Part shown: piece after piece, positions 1-10,916 of the stretch | How the letters are laid out: each line of letters begins with the position of its first letter | Position numbering within the stretch: position 1 is the first letter of the stretch | Origin: Pristionchus mayeri | Taxonomy: Eukaryota > Nematoda > Chromadorea > Rhabditida > Neodiplogasteridae | Direction of reading: 5' to 3' | Assembly (NCBI GenBank): GCA_036245805.1 | Contig: BTRK01000006.1 | Location: forward strand, 23,964,365-24,028,364 | DNA: 64,000 nt | The notes under the pieces: generated by a model | Database searches by the model: none | What the model was told of the DNA's origin: nothing | Seen by the model: the letters and a program-made list of their open reading frames with translations, nothing else | Made by a program: the position numbers and the translations under genes

Positions 1-1087
1 GTCACTCTTTCACTCAATTCGAAATCTCGAATTGTCTCTGCATCTGCGAACTTGAATTCATCGAACCACGCGAGAATCTGAAGGGGGAGCAATTGAATAG
101 TGAATGATTCTCTCCATCTCCTCACTTTCGTCTCTGGGAATTCGTCCTGTATCAGCTTGGATACAGTTCTGAGATGGTGATAGACGAGTATGCGAGTGTC
201 ATTCGTCCCCAGTTCCTCCATCATCTCCACGTCTTCCGGGCACTGACCAGGCTGCAATCATCAGAGATCAGCAATGGCACGTCGTTACTCATCCAACCTG
301 AATCATTGCCTCGTCAGCTCCAATGTGGAAGAAGGGCATCGGAGTGACTGCCGCGTGCAATTGAGCCACCTCAAGGAAAATCTCCACTCTCAGAGGGAAG
401 GGAATGACCCACCTGGGAGAGGAGATCAGAGAGAATGTCCTTTGTGGCAGGGTTACCGATGCAGAACACCTGAGAATTGGCATTATTCACATGACTACGT
501 CTTTCATGACTGTGAGAACGATATCCAGTGATATTTGGGATGGTTCTGACATTGGTGTAGTTCTCGTTCTCCCTCAATGGTTCGAACAAGGCCGTCTTGA
601 GTATCCACTCCGCATGCCCGAATGTCTGCACTAGAGGAACGACAGTGAGATTCGCTCGATTGGCACTGCAGAGGGATGGAATCTTCCGGAATCTCCTCAG
701 TTCTCACTAGTCGAGGATGCCGATGACGTCAGCCTTCGAATAGGCATTCCCATGAGAAGCCGATGAGAGAATCCCAGTCAAAGGGAACATGTCCTGAGGG
801 GAAGAAACGAGGTTACGGTAGTATTCTCTCAATTACCTCCCACTCGATAACTACTCCTTTCGCACCTAACTTGGAGAACAAATCGAGTGATTTCTTGAAG
901 TAATCCGGTCGTGGGGGAGCTCCTGGGAAAATATTATATTTCCATTTATGAGTTTAGAAAGCAGTAACCTTTGAGGTCCATGTGTACATACTTGTCAACG
1001 GCGACTGTGAGGGAAATCTAAAGAAGGAATTTTAGTCTGAATAGAGGATCATCTACTTGCCAGTGTCAAGAAGAGTAGCAGTCTCAT
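1..1087 (-). CDS. GH20 beta-N-acetylhexosaminidase, HEXD-like, partial (3' end outside window)
   Basis: Exons (minus): 1087-1057, 1004-969, 922-837, 793-708, 665-413, 369-298, 251-126, 77-1; all phases close and 255 residues are visible. The start opens with MRLLLFLTLAIAV, a signal peptide. Family hallmarks follow in order: HMDLKGAPP, IEWE then DMFPLTG, VQTFGHAEW, and FFHIGADEA, whose D183-E184 is the catalytic pair of family GH20. The order and spacing match the hexosaminidase D group (nematode hex-2 to hex-5), which remove terminal GalNAc/GlcNAc from glycans. A signal peptide suggests secretion or a Golgi/lysosomal place, unlike the mostly nucleocytoplasmic vertebrate HEXD. The last visible part, after an ILAWFDEF strand, stops at the window edge. 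The substrate cannot be told from sequence. Confidence 0.88.
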
Positions 1088-2897
1088 CACTACAGTTGCA
1101 GACTTGGAGTGGAACTGAACTGAAATGAGTTGAGTGAGGAGAGAGAAATGAAGAGGGTGTGACCAGAGAGGAAAATAGACGATGAGAAGAGAAGAGCGAG
1201 ATGGCGACTAGAGACAATACCCAATATGGAAAGAGGGTTTATCAGCTGTGAAACGTCTGGCGTCGGTCGAAAATCAGCCGAAGATTCGAATCAATGTGAA
1301 ACAAACAAGGGGGGAGATGATGATGAATGCGTCATTTCCGATGAATGCTCACTGCTTTTCTCGATACAGAAGAATGAGGAGGAGATGAAGAATCGGAATG
1401 CCGAATAATTGAGAGTTGCATATATTCAGGATTGATGTCGAAGACGAAAAAATGAAAGAGAGGGGAGATTGAGTGGAAGGAACATGTGGGAAGCAGTGGG
1501 CCAAATGTCAGGAAGGGAAAGCATCACCAGAGGGAGAGAGAGGAGAGAAAGCGAGAGCAGCGTTTATGGCAACGAGAACTGAGGGGTCAGCGTGAACTTT
1601 TCGGACAATTGATCAGTGATTCGACCTATGAAATGAGGCTGTAAACTAAGAAGAGAAGATGCTGTGCAACGATAGGAGTGACGGTAAAACCGGAAGAAGG
1701 GAAGAAGTTCAGGAGAGGGCGAGGGAACCACTTATCGAAAGCGTGAATCTCCTTGTAAGAGTGTGTCTATTGATGGCATATCGTTCGTTCTCAATCGTTC
1801 AAATGGACAGATAGTGGGAAACTTCCTAAGAATCGAAGTGGAAACTGCAAGGAGGAACTCGATGAATCCTTTCGATGCAATTGCATTTCGACGGATACAC
1901 GAGGATGGACTAAGCTGTGAATGGACTGCTCCATTCAGAGAGAACTCAGTTTATTGCCGTGGCAGTAAATCAGGTAGAGAAAGTAGGTGTTGATTGAGAA
2001 AGTGAATAGCGCAGAACTTTCCCTCGAGAAGGGAGAAGAGAGAGGAAGGAGCGTCAGTTCTCCAGAGAGTCTTCCCCCTCCATCGGTCCTTTTATGTCCT
2101 CATCTGGTCAACACACAAAGACTCGAAACTCGTGAGAGAAAACGAGAGAAATGGGAATAAAAGGGAGAGATGATAAGGAAGTTTGCCTTCCTTGTTTCAC
2201 CTTTGTGAGTCTGCAGACTGCAGAGAATACACGAGGAGAAGAGAGGGAGGAAGGAGAAAGAGAGGAAGGATCTCCCTCGACAGTGAATGGTCAGATATGG
2301 GAGAGGAACGTCGTCCATCCATTCAATATCCCTGGGAGACATCCACTGAATTAGAGAGGAGATCCCTGTTTGATCGACGGAAACCCTTTATCATGCATAA
2401 ATTGCAATGTGGTTGAGTGCATCACAGAGGGAAAAGATGGAGAGAACGACCCGAGAGGTTGCACACACGTTAATTACAGAGAAAAAGGGCGAAAATACAC
2501 ATGAGTTCTACTGTTGGATTGGATCTATTGGATTGTATCCACATCAACATCGAGCGATCACGATGCTATCGCTTAGTGGAAAATGTATTATTTGTTCACA
2601 CTATTGAAATTCCGGAACGAAGCTGTAGCAGAAAACTCGAATTCACCCTTTTTCTATCCCAATTCGAGTATAGAATGGATGATCACAATGAGCTGTATCT
2701 CATCTTCTCACACTTGATTGGCGCAGTCTCGAGTGTCGAAGTGTCAGTGTGCATCTCAGATGACTCCTCAACCAATTATTGCACATTATCAACTAATCTT
2801 TCGTGATGCAAGGACTTGAATGTATTATTCTAAAGTTCGTGAAAGTGTAGCCTGTTACAGCCCATCGTTAATGTATTTTATATTAGTGTCTAATGCT
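1088..2897. other. intergenic, purine-rich; no gene supported
   Basis: Long runs of GA-rich plus-strand sequence give open frames on both strands, but none shows phase-matched splice sites or a recognisable motif. It is probably the upstream region of the hexosaminidase gene and the downstream region of the membrane-protein gene. Confidence 0.4.
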
Positions 2898-3538
2898 TTA
2901 GTATATTAATTTAATGCAATAACGTGATGGTCTCACCTTCCTTCTTCTCTTCCTGCATTCTCTCCTCACTCTCGCAAGGATGAGAACGATGAATGCGATG
3001 AGGAGGAGAACTCCGATGGTGATCAGCCACACCTTCTCTCGCCAGCCAAGTGGAGGAGTAGAGACCCACGAAATCTGAGATGTATTGCATAACAATATTG
3101 AGCTTGTAGATTTTATGTCTCTGAAGTTGGAGTGTATGATGTTTAGATGAAGTGAATAAAACATACGGTGAGATCGTCCATGGGATGTCTGAGAACGGCG
3201 TCGATTCGAGGCAGAAGTCGATCAGTCATCGATGGAATGAGGGGAGTCTACAAAGACACGCCATTCCTCTAATTGACACGAGTGGTGACATTCACAAGAG
3301 GAAATTGGGCGGCATTCAACAAGTGACTGCAATTATGGAATATCAAGAACGATGCAGAGGAGGGGAGAAGTCAGGAGGACAGAGGGAGTTGCACGACTCT
3401 AACAAGCTCCATTCATTCTCATGATCTGATCCTCAGGGAAATCAAAGGGAATAAAAGTGCAGCTTGCAACGGGCGAATTCACTTTGTCGCGTGGCCAGAA
3501 AATAGGTTGGAGGGGAGAGAAATGTAGGTGCTTCCACA
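2898..3538 (-). CDS. unidentified type I membrane protein, C-terminal exons
   Basis: Exons (minus) 3538-3483, 3431-3395, 3326-3278, 3247-3167 and 3074 down to a stop at 2898 (or a donor at 2937) join in phase. The ectodomain part carries an N-V-T glycosylation site and Pro-rich segments (LSPPTYFLATR; PLIPSMTDRLLPRIDAVL). The last exon gives a clean hydrophobic helix (VWLITIGVLLLIAFIVLILA) followed at once by a basic stretch, RVRRECRKRRRK, as expected for a single-pass protein with a cytoplasmic tail. The 5' exons were not found. I do not recognise the family. Introns are 40-90 nt. One donor, GTCAAT after CGT, is weak. Confidence 0.5.
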
Positions 3539-3599
3539 CTGAGATATCGTGCCAAAACACGAATGAATGATGAATGGAAGAGGGGATTGAGGGATGAGA

Positions 3600-5240
3600 A
3601 GAAAGGAGAACAACCGGGTAATAGGCTTATCCGTCCGATGGAAGGGCTTCGATGGAGAGAGAAGAGGTGATAGGGGAGACTAACGAGATGGGGAATCGAG
3701 GAGTGATGAATGGTGGTAATGAGAACGACGAGAAAATGCCTCCCTTTCACGAGATTCACACGATTTCCTTGTGAGAATGAGAATATTCATTGGGAAGGAA
3801 CGGAGTGAAGAAGAGAATCAAAGACCTCATTTTTACTCACAAAAGGCTGACAAGAAGAAGGAAGGATATGATGAGCTGTCACCAAAATGGGAATATTTTG
3901 AGAAGAATGTGAGATGTCTTCCAAGATTCGAGTATCGAAGAACTGTTAGAATGAAGGGAAAGAAGAGAGCAATTGGCAACAATCTCAGAGGGAATAACTC
4001 AATTTGGACAGAACTAAAAAGAGTAATAAGAGAAATAGACACGTTTCAAATTGGGGGAATTAATAGGGAATCTTGTAGGAGGAGATTCGTATCGTGTCTC
4101 TTTGACTTCTTCTGACTGATGGGAACGCTCTTTTTATCTCTCTTTCTTCTCTATTCCTCACAAATCCCCCGAGACAATTCACTCCTTTTATAGGTACTCC
4201 CCAATCTAAGACTCCCCATGTCTTATTGTCACTGAGAGTCAAAAGATGGATTAGGAGGGAGAATGGAGAGGAATCGAAAGGATCCATAGTCGTTCACGAG
4301 AAGAGGTTTCTTCAACTTCTTCTCTGATCCGAGAGCATAACCGCGGGTCCTTGAGGGGATTCCATCTCTCCCTCTCCCCACTCCCTCTGAGTAGTTTGAC
4401 TGAGCAGGCCTATTCGAGGAATCCCCATACTCATCAAAACTGCACCCAAGTTACTGAACAAACACAGTTAGAGCACATTGCTTCCTCGATTATCAACCAC
4501 CTTTCTAGTGAATACTCTACTCCTCGCGTGAACCTGTAGAAGGAGCAGTGGATGGGAGAAGGAAGGGAAGATCAGAGCTAAACACTACGAGGAACCATAG
4601 ACAGAGTGAGAGTGGGGGGCGATAATTCGACTGCTTCAATGGGTATCTTCCCCCTCTTGAGATCTCACCCCAGAGAGAGACTAAAGAGGAGTGAAGGGAG
4701 GGTTGCGATGCCGAGTTAATGATACCCCAGAGTGAACTGAGAAGGCGGCCGATGAACGACAAAGGAGATGACGATGGGGAAGGGAAAATAAGGGAGGGAT
4801 GGAAGGAGGGAAGTGATGGGGGATGGACACGAAGGAAGACACTGTGATAGATTTGATCTCATTATTAGAAGTGAAGGAAAGCCAATTCAGTTAATGACAT
4901 TATGTAGATTTACTTCATCCTGGAGTAATACATTACGTACACATTACAGTCATCAAGAAGATTCTGAAGACGACATCGTGAAAAAGTAAATGGGAGAGAC
5001 GGAAACTACGCAGTTCCCACTACAATCTACCCCCTTCAAAGGGAAATTGGACGTTTGATAAATTGAGAGGTGTGGACAAGGAAGTTACTTTTAGGCGACT
5101 TTGAAATTCAAAGAACTCGCTGAAATTCAAGATGGCCGGATTCTTTCGCATTGTGTACCATGTTTGCGGATTATTTAAATATTAATGAGAAAATCCTCCG
5201 AGTGGTCACAACAATTCTGTCCAAGAAGAAATTTTCAAAA
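3600..5240. other. no gene supported; possible 5' exons of the membrane-protein gene
   Basis: Holds open frames (for example plus 3771-4115, 114 codons, Lys/Arg/Glu-rich) in purine-rich DNA without matching splice context. Upstream exons of the 2.9-3.5 kb gene may lie here, but I could not link them. Confidence 0.3.
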
Positions 5241-5253
5241 AAGCCAAAATGAA

Positions 5254-5325
5254 TGGAGGTATGGGGAATCGAACCCCAGACTTCTCGCATGCAAAGCGAG
5301 CGCTCTACCCCTGAGCTATACCCCC
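5254..5325 (-). tRNA. tRNA-Ala (TGC)
   Basis: 72-nt cloverleaf read on the minus strand: acceptor GGGGGTA pairs with TACCTCC, discriminator A, D-arm GCTCAGGGGTAGAGC, anticodon arm CTCGC-TTTGCAT-GCGAG with anticodon TGC, and T-loop TTCGATT. It is identical to the copy at 29710-29781 on the other strand and marks one end of the inverted duplication. Confidence 0.95.
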
Positions 5326-5541
5326 GATGGCAGCTCGGTAACAATACACACTCAACAAGCGGGATTTTCCCTTTCGAATCACGAACAGCAGAGCCACTTC
5401 GAAGGAATACGTGATTTTATGCACTATAATATTATCCATTTTATTCAAATTGTAATCGATAATGGAATGAAAGAGTGAATAATATCTCTTCACTCCCTCA
5501 CCCTTCATTTCAGTGTTCATTCTTCTCTCGGAGTGGTCTCA

Positions 5542-6267
5542 ATGTTCTCCCTCTCTTTTCTCCTCCTCTATTCACTCACTCTAATCAATGCTGACCACAA
5601 CATCACATCCACTGGCAATCCAAAGAAGGAGGATAAGATGAGTGAGGAAGGATATCCCATTCACTAGAGATGACGTCAATGCAGGTACAATGACCATCGT
5701 AGCAATTGCTGGAGGATCGATCCTATTCGTCGTTGCTGTCTTGTTGCTAGTGAGGAAAGGGGGGTTTATCTGAGTAATCCATTCATTCAGGTCGTATTCC
5801 TAGTCATTCGCCCTATGATTAAGAAGAAGAAGGCATACAAGAAGAGAGAGGTACGGTATAGAGGAGTATTACCGTATACTTATATTCATAGGCTGAGGTA
5901 CTGCAAGCGCTGCCTAATCTTAAATTGACTCGAACGGGCGAGGAACCAGAAGTTCACGTGAGAAAATGATTATGATTTGGTCTTTATGATGATATTTGAG
6001 TCGGTTGAACGAATAAGTTGAATGGATTCAATAGATAAAGAGAAGAACGATAAGAACAAGAGAATTCCATCTTCCGACATGGTAAGATGAGGGAAAGGAG
6101 AGGGATGTACACTCAAGTTGTAGCCAAGCAAGGAATCGACGAAACCTAGCAGCAAAGAATCCGCTAAATCCCGTAAAGAATCGAAGACCCCCGGGAAAGA
6201 ATCGACTAATCCAACAAAGGAAAAGAGCACTGAAAAGAGTATCGAATTCGTCGAATCGCCAAACTGA
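5542..6267 (+). pseudogene. small type I membrane protein, copy A, cut short by a nonsense codon
   Basis: Exons 5542-5641, 5685-5749, 5791-5850, 5892-5957, 6001-6081, 6124-6267 match the minus-strand copy at 27617-28363 exon for exon. The reading begins MFSLSFLLLYSLTLINA (signal peptide), then a short ectodomain with N-I-T, a membrane helix (IVAIAGGSILFVVAVLLL), KKKK and a cytoplasmic tail. In exon 5 the codon at 6019-6021 is TGA where copy B has CGA, so the protein ends after 103 residues instead of 178, losing the Ser/Lys tail. The reading frame stays open after the stop, so the change looks recent. It could still be expressed as a tail-less form. No family recognised. Confidence 0.75.
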
Positions 6268-6359
6268 ATTGAATATAAGAAGACTCAATTAAATGACCTA
6301 GAATTTGCAAAAAAATCACAACGAAAAGCATCTAGAACGATAAAGTATGTTTGTTCAGA

Positions 6360-7580
6360 TCCACTCACTCACTCATGACAATCACGTTCCTATTGTTTAC
6401 CACATTACTAGTATGTAGAAATAGTTTACAAAATGGAAATCATCTCTTAGTGCTTATTTAAACTATTCGCATGTACAAAATCCTCTCTACTTTCTTCTGA
6501 ATAATACAATATTATTGAATGGAATAATGTCCATTCCCTCTCCTTTTCTTCGGATGGAAACTCCCCAGCTTCTTTTCTTCTCTTCCTTCAACGTATATTA
6601 TCAACCGTTTACTTCAAATTGTCAACTTCGCCGTGAACTGAGCATTGACAGGACATTTCTTATATGCTGGGATGATACTGAAATTCTTTCGATGATTTCG
6701 ATGAAACTGAAATACTGGAGATATATCTATGCCATATATATGCCTTCCTTCTTCGGGAAGTGTAAATTAATTCTATCGATAGTTGCTTTAGTCTCATTTT
6801 TAGTTATTTCCTTGAAGTCTGTAGTGTGACTTGAAGTGACTCCTATTATTGGAGTCAATGGGCAAAGTTGAATCAGTGGTTCACATGAACACATAATCGC
6901 TATGAGTAGAGAGACTTCTCCTTAGGATGCTCGCAATCGGCCTATGAATCACTCCATTTCAAAATAAGATTGACGTGCAATTTGAAGGAAGGAAGAGGGA
7001 GATCGAATTGGGATGGACGGAGTGATGGGATTGTAAGAAGAAGTGACTGCATGGATGGTTATTGTTCATCTCACCAGTGACACCCCCTTCAGACCCTTCC
7101 GACCCTTCCGACCCTTCCGACCCACTCGCCCTCCTTCTCGCTCCGTCGATGTATCCACTCTCGAAATTTTTACTGCTGCGGTTGTATTACATATTTATCT
7201 GCCAGGAAAAAAGAGTGAGGAGAGAGTGAAGAAGGAAATTGGCATCACTGTCAGTACTGGAAGAAAGAAGCTGAATCCACGCTAATGATACGGAAGTGAA
7301 ACAGCCACAGATACAAACGAGGTTGAAGTAGTAAGGATAGTGGCAAGGAGTGATCTCGTCCTTGATGTTGGTTGGATGATCCAGAAGGGACACTCCTTGT
7401 GCATACCACCTTCTCCTCATTTTCTTTTAAAATAAACCTGTTTTGCCGAGAGTATATAGTGTTTATGTCAAAGTGGGCAACAAATAAGTCAATAAATGGC
7501 AATGAAATGTCTTTCTAATCCCGTATCGTGGTACCGATTCAACAATGAGTGATATTTTGAAATGAAGGTAATGGATGAAT
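6360..7580. other. no gene supported
   Basis: AT-rich spacer. Around 7087-7120 a 10-bp unit (acccttccg) is repeated about three times. A minus frame near 7420-7187 begins MRRRWYAQG and might be an exon, but no splice partner was found. The Runt gene ends at 7581. Confidence 0.3.
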
Positions 7581-8380
7581 CTAGAAAGGTCGCCAAAGAG
7601 TGGGCGCCATCCGGGCGGGATTGACCACTATGACACTCGAGGAGGAGGGTTCACTCTTCACCGATTGGGATTCATCAGATTGCAATGTGGATGTAGAGGA
7701 AAGAGGATACGAATTAAGTGGGGCACGGAATTGTGAGAAATACGTTGATGAGGTTACTGAAGTATCAGAAGATGGTGGAGTAGGAACATCAGATTCCATC
7801 ATCTTCTTCTTCCTACGAGCTGCCCGGGGCCCATCCACAGTGACCTAAAAGGCTTTTTTGATTCTAACAAGGTTATTACATAAAATACAAACCTTTATTG
7901 CTCGACTGATTGTTGCGATGTGCATCGGAGAAGAATGAACAGAAATAGTGACGTGAAAATTTTTTCCTAAAATATAACTAGAGAATACTATTCTCAGAAT
8001 AGCATTTTAAGTCAATAGAAGAAGAGTCCCTATTGGCTCACCTCTTCCACTCTTTCCAACGAATCGAAGATCGGGGAATTTAGCAATCTGTTTCCGAATC
8101 AGAGCTGTCCCATTGCGGACTTCTCCGTTGGAATTGGTTTCATTGCCAGCTGAGATGGTCACTTGAGTACCATCAGGAACAGGCAGAAGGATGAGAACGA
8201 GGAAGGGATATCCAAGGGACTGAATCAAGGATGAGAAGGGGAGAAGGATGAAGGGAATACCTTGTTGCTTCTCCAATGGGGAGGAAGTTCATTGCAGACG
8301 ATGTAGGGGGAATCAGTGGGGAAGTATTTAGTGCGAGGGGCATCTCGGAGAGAACGAACTACTGCTTCCAACTGATCCAT
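7581..8380 (-). CDS. rnt-1: Runt-domain transcription factor (RUNX/RNT-1)
   Basis: Four exons (8380-8261, 8219-8042, 7966-7893, 7844-7581) close in phase to a 211-residue protein. Residues from about 20 to 135 form the Runt domain: PPHWRSNK, VPDGTQVTISAGN, VRNGTALIRKQIAKF, DLRFVGKSGRGKNF and TISRAIKVTVDGPR. Runt domains bind DNA (TGYGGT-type sites) together with CBF-beta (BRO-1 in worms). The protein ends TLWRPF, the C-terminal Groucho/TLE-recruiting WRPY-type motif; the F form is known from nematode RNT-1. The rest is a Ser/Thr/Pro linker. The protein is very short because the region between Runt domain and WRPF is only about 75 residues. An acceptor-like CATCTAG sits directly before the ATG, which may be a trans-splice site or a sign of an unseen 5' exon. 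Confidence 0.93.
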
Positions 8381-9054
8381 CTAGATGTGAGGAGTAATCA
8401 GATGTAGATGAGATCACGTCTGTTCAGAAGGGGAGTTCGTAGGATGATGACTGAGGAGGTCTCACTATTCGTCTTCGTCGTCAAGAGAAAAGCCTGTGGT
8501 TTGGCCACGACAATGCGTGACAGTATTGACAGCGTCTTATCACTTCCTCCCTTCCTCCCTTTCCCTGCCTTTCCCCCACTCTCTCACCACCTCATTTCAC
8601 TTTATCATAATGGCAACAGTTCTAATCTGTGCCTATCCACAAGCATCTCTTGCAACGAGCGACACTCGCAATGGGCCACAATGTGGTTGAGTCATATCAA
8701 TTATTCAATTCAAACCACATTCATTTCCGAATGTTTCTAATCGTTAAGATATTTCTGTCGCTCCTCATATTAATGTCGCATGCTGTTGTACATTCTGCTA
8801 ATCTTTCGATCTGTAGGTATTAGATGTTTGATGCTTCTGTGAAAATACCAGGAAATCTACGATTTATTTGACCGATTCAAGTTTGATAGCAGGAAGTATG
8901 GTATTTTTCGATTTGAGAAATAGATGATGAATAGTCGCGAATTGTCTTTCTCCCATCACAATGGCCACTCCTCACTTCTATTGACACACGATTATGAGAA
9001 GAACGAGAGCTGAAAAGGAAGTGAGTGGATCAAGGGAAGGAATCGGAGGATGAG
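8381..9054. other. upstream region of the Runt gene; no gene seen
   Basis: Contains pyrimidine-rich tracts (8540-8600) and short open frames on the plus strand. No splice-consistent coding model was found. It probably holds regulatory sequence for the Runt gene, by position only. Confidence 0.3.
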
Positions 9055-10000
9055 TCAGGCTATCAGCCACATTTTAGAACAAAAAGGAGAAAAACACCCG
9101 CCAGATATAAAGCAAGCAGCGACAAATACAAGGAGGACGATGCCTTGCCACACTGAAAAGAGAGATTCCCTTCTAAGGAGGCTCCGCCCCTTCTGATCTT
9201 TGATCTGAGAAGTGCGTACATGGGAGAATCTTCGTGGGTCCATTGGGTGTCCATTGATTGGCGGAACTGCCAGAAGAAGGTTCTTGTTCTGCAATAATAA
9301 TGGATAGAATGAGATCAGGAGAGACTATCCATCTAATGGCTACTATGCCATCCGGGGCGCCTGCTACGATGCCGCAGCTGGCAGTCTCAATTACCTTTGC
9401 TCTTGCTCGGTTTCTTCTTTCCCTTCTTCTTCGAACTCTTCTTGGATGGTTTTGGTTGTTGAGTGTTCGTTCCCTCACTCGGAGGAGCAGAGATCAGAGA
9501 CGAAGGCTGCTCTTCTGAAGAGGAATTGAGAGAAGGAAGGGAGAGTGAATGGTACCATTCTTTGACAGGGGATTTGATTTCTCCTGACTCATGTGGGAGG
9601 ATGGACCCGATTCCGGTTCCTTCTCTTTCCCTCTCTGTTTCTCACTCGATCGAGGCAAAGAAGGCTTCGGATCTGCAAATGTCAGACTACAGTAGTTAGG
9701 AGATCAGTTTGCAATAGGGAAGAAGCGTGTGATGTCGATACCAGGGCTGATGTGGAATATGGGCACTTCTTCTTCTACTTTCGCCTTTTTGCTTCCTGCC
9801 ATTTACTATTGGTCACTGCAAGTTGTCTGTACTCACGAGGATTAGTTGCTTTGTCTGCATTCTCCGCCCCCTTAGACCCTCCTCCCTCCTCCTTCTTCTC
9901 CTTCACACTCTTCTTCTTCTCCCTCTTCGAAGTCTTCGACGCTCCCGCTTCCTGACTTTCCGTGTCTACCGTATTCTCATCGACAACTACCGTACCTTGA
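9055..10000 (-). CDS. Lys/Ser-rich disordered protein with a C-terminal membrane segment, 5' end unresolved
   Basis: Exons 10000-9837, 9795-9742, 9672-9556, 9514-9395, 9288-9220, 9152-9055 join in phase to about 207 residues. Most of it is low-complexity and charged (for example EKKKSVKEKKEEGGG and KPSKKSSKKKGKKKP). The last exon encodes the only hydrophobic helix, WQGIVLLVFVAACFISGG, close to the C-terminus. That layout would suit a tail-anchored protein facing the cytosol, or a type II protein. Introns are 41-68 nt. The first exon must end with two bases of a split codon and lies upstream near 10.0-10.2 kb; I could not fix it. Family unknown. Confidence 0.6.
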
Positions 10001-10199
10001 CTGACTTAGGGGGTGGAGGAGGACCGGGCACTGCATCGCCCCCGATACACTCGTAGAGCGACTGAATACGGTAGGGATTTACAGTATTCAGTGATTGATC
10101 GATTAGAAGTACGGCACCCATACATTCTATTATAAGTTGATTGTGAGAAGAAACGGACCATTGGAAACGAACGACCAGCAAATGAAATGGAGAAGAGAA

Positions 10200-10916
10200 G
10201 GAGTGAATGGAGAAGGAGAATGAATCGGATGGACTACAGAATCCAAGGACTAATCGTTATTATGCAAATTATTATACATGATCGTGGCAATAACATTTCC
10301 TTAAAAAATGTACGGTATGATTAATCGAAAAAAAATATTCAAATATTCTTGTGTAATTGTGTGTGTTTCTGGTGAGTACTCTACTTCTACTCGATGGATT
10401 CCTCTTCCTCGTTAGATCTTCCCATATCGAGGTTTGAAAAGAGTTATTAAGAAGAAAAACAAGGTTTTCTGAACAAGAAGAGACAAGAAGTGAATACTTC
10501 TAAAATTTTGGGATATTCTTTCTTTCTTAGTAATATCGTTCAAGAAATAGTTTCAGTCACCGGAAACATCAATAAGCAATAAATTACAAATATATTTGAT
10601 CCAATCACCGGGTGCAACGATATAGTGTATACACAGTACATAAGCAATCAGAAAGTGCAATCGTCTGACTTGACTGTAATTTGCTAATTAATTCATCTCA
10701 AATTATTCTAACAAATAACTTTAGAAAAAAGTGATGTGAAAACGAAAGCATAAAAAAGAGCAATCATTTAAAACAGAAATATGGAAAAAATTAATCTGTA
10801 GGCGATTCGACTTCTTATAGCTTATCCTTTTACTTAGATGAATACTTCTATTATTTTACATTAAATAGATGGTAAGTGGGAAGACGTAAATCCAACTGTG
10901 CCGATGAATCACGGCT
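10200..10916. other. AT-rich spacer, no gene seen
   Basis: No open frame with splice support. It separates the Lys-rich gene start from the end of the TAZ2 gene. Confidence 0.35.

Larger units (their letters stand above)
5254..6358 (+). repeat. inverted segmental duplication, copy A
   Basis: Matches the reverse complement of 27527-29781 across a tRNA-Ala, the spacer and a six-exon gene, ending at the shared sequence gataaagtatgtttgttc. Copy B is longer only because a 1126-bp foldback and 21 bp of coding repeat are present there. Confidence 0.9.
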
